Under the pieces are notes generated by a model that saw nothing but the letters and a program-made list of their open reading frames with translations, ran no database searches and was not told where the DNA came from. Source: Oligoflexaceae bacterium (lineage in GTDB: Bacteria; Bdellovibrionota_B; Oligoflexia; Oligoflexales; Oligoflexaceae). Taken from it: a stretch of DNA of 23,627 nt. Below, in pieces: positions 22,472-23,627 of this stretch. How positions within the stretch are numbered: the stretch's first letter is position 1; each line of letters starts with the position of its first letter. Made by a program: the position numbers and the translations under genes. The DNA is taken from the NCBI GenBank assembly GCA_947474445.1, contig CANJJY010000014.1, forward strand, positions 1-23,627. The letters are read 5' to 3'.

Positions 22472-23252
22472 TCAAACGCGCAAGGTGACTTCTCAACTTC
22501 ATTACCATGAGCGTCTGACGACGCATGGCCGCGAAGCGGGCATGACCCTCATCGAAATCATCTTCGCCGTGACCCTGATTCTGATCATGACGATCGCGAC
22601 CTCGAGCGTCATCCGCAGCGGCATCGACATGAAAGTCGAGCTTTCCCAAAAGGCTAAGGTCAACCATCGCCTGATGGTCGTCATGCAACGCATCGTCGAC
22701 GATCTCGAGCAGGCTTTTATCCTCGATTCGCAGCGACTCGAACTCAATTACGTCGAACGCGCGACCAAATCTATTTTTGCGATCGCTCCTGCCTCTTCGA
22801 ACAGTGAGCTACGCCTGACCACGATGTCCCATCAGGCTATTTACGCCAACGCTCCTGAAAGCGATCAGACCTTCGTGCTGTATAAGTTGGAAAAAGACAA
22901 CAAGACTCAGCTCACGCATCTCTACCGGGGCGATAGCAAAATCATCCCCACGAATTTCGATGAAGATCCTCCCCTACAGATTCTAGCGCGAAACATTAAG
23001 TCGATGAAAATTTTTGCCTGGAACGGCGAAGATTGGCGCGAAGAGTGGAATTCTAACAAAGCTGACTTCCGTAATATGCTGCCGCGCATGGTGCGCATAG
23101 AGATCGAAGCTTACAGCGACGAACCTCTGGATGAATCGCGCGGGATCGAAGAGAACGATCCATCGACCGCCATTCGCACGGTGGTCTTTATTCCTCGTTC
23201 GGTCCAAAATCGGGAACCACGGGATCCTCCGAAGGCGGTCAAGTATTTTTAG
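22458..23252 (+). CDS. gspJ: Minor pseudopilin GspJ
   Basis: A minor pseudopilin of the tip complex. From ATG 22458 it is 264 aa: a 28-residue leader ending REAG, then MTLIEIIFAVTLILIM, with Met at +1 and E5 present. The mature part (NHRLMVVMQRIVDDLEQAF and a beta-rich C-terminal half) fits GspJ. The start is fixed by AGGAGG (22447-22452) 5 bases upstream. The frame is open further upstream through the gspI repeat, but that part is a shadow of the repeat. It overlaps gspI by 14 bases, and gspK starts 9 bases after the stop. Confidence 0.9.
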   Translation: MAAADQTRKVTSQLHYHERLTTHGREAGMTLIEIIFAVTLILIMTIATSSVIRSGIDMKVELSQKAKVNHRLMVVMQRIVDDLEQAFILDSQRLELNYVERATKSIFAIAPASSNSELRLTTMSHQAIYANAPESDQTFVLYKLEKDNKTQLTHLYRGDSKIIPTNFDEDPPLQILARNIKSMKIFAWNGEDWREEWNSNKADFRNMLPRMVRIEIEAYSDEPLDESRGIEENDPSTAIRTVVFIPRSVQNREPRDPPKAVKYF

Positions 23253-23261
23253 GAGCTCTCG

Positions 23262-23627
23262 ATGAAGAAGTTTGCGCCACGCACTTTTCTCGGTTTTCCC
23301 ATCGGGGACGATCCCGAGGACCTTGCTGGACAAAAAGATGAAAAAAACAAGTCGGGCGAAAAAGGGATCGCCATCATCATCGCCTTGTTTATGATAGCCG
23401 TCATGACTCTTTTCATGGCTGATATGCAGATCAATGCCGTGGTCGAATCGGAGATTGCAACCGCCAACCGTGACAACGTCAAGGCTGAATATATCGCGAA
23501 GTCGGGCGCGAACCTCGCAACTTTTCTCCTGAGCGTCGATCTCGCGATCGATCTGTCGGTTTCAGAAATGGGCGGTGACAAAATTCCTGTATCCGACGGC
23601 CCTGGCGATATCTGGGCCCAACTCAAT
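23262..23627 (+). CDS. gspK: Minor pseudopilin GspK, N-terminal part (cut by window end)
   Basis: ATG 23262 follows AGGAG (23251-23255) by 6 bases; the frame is open for 122 codons to the window edge. The long 35-residue leader ends SGEKG, followed by IAIIIALFMIAVMTLFMADM. The absence of Glu at position 5 is normal for GspK, which caps the pseudopilus tip. Downstream residues such as VVESEIATANRDNVKAEYIA match the GspK pattern of a helix with AEYIAKSG. The remainder, and any gspL/gspM, would lie beyond the window. Confidence 0.88.
   Translation, partial: MKKFAPRTFLGFPIGDDPEDLAGQKDEKNKSGEKGIAIIIALFMIAVMTLFMADMQINAVVESEIATANRDNVKAEYIAKSGANLATFLLSVDLAIDLSVSEMGGDKIPVSDGPGDIWAQLN

Overview
The window is bacterial chromosome. 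Apart from an AT-richer first 2 kb, base composition is moderate and codon use is even. The gene content (a long primary sigma factor with a Lys/Ala-rich and then acidic N-terminus, tandem GspC-type genes, an OM-barrel-like fragment) suggests a Gram-negative of the Bdellovibrionota/Oligoflexia or 'deltaproteobacterial' type. That placement is inference; no rRNA is present to settle it.

Layout. (1) 1-1914: the 3' end of a probable surface or outer-membrane protein gene, then an IS200/IS605-superfamily element of IS1341 type carrying only tnpB. The TnpB catalytic triad and zinc finger are intact; the predicted element is 294-1864, next to a TTGAT target. (2) 2023-7727, all on the minus strand: a CAU-anticodon tRNA (probably tRNA-Ile2), rpoD with its own promoter and terminator, a 131-bp element with inverted-repeat ends and a nested hairpin, dnaG, and an unknown exported Cys-rich protein. 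(3) 7810-10331, plus strand: yajQ, ychF and an unknown protein. (4) 10334-11161, minus strand: a crotonase-fold enzyme meeting the previous gene tail to tail. (5) 11332-11952: shikimate kinase. (6) 12157 to the end: a type II secretion (T2SS) operon in the order gspC-gspC2-gspD-E-F-G-H-I-J-K, with gspK cut by the window edge; gspL/M/N are not seen.

How the genes work together. The T2SS set supplies two candidate inner-membrane connectors (GspC-like), the outer-membrane secretin (GspD), the ATPase (GspE), the platform protein (GspF), the major pseudopilin (GspG) and the minor pseudopilins H, I, J and K. Most genes abut or overlap. Three gaps (D-E, F-G, G-H) hold strong inverted repeats, which may set different expression for secretin, machinery and pseudopilins. 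dnaG and rpoD recall the classical macromolecular-synthesis cluster (primase plus sigma70), here separated by a terminator-like block.

Most unusual points: tandem GspC paralogues; a GspI with Ser instead of Gly before the pseudopilin cleavage site and a DNA-repeat-encoded Gly/Pro tail; a stand-alone TnpB with recognisable element ends and a 14-base match to the adjacent tRNA gene; a MITE-like or terminator element that supplies the dnaG stop codon; and a structured ~200-nt leader before the T2SS operon.
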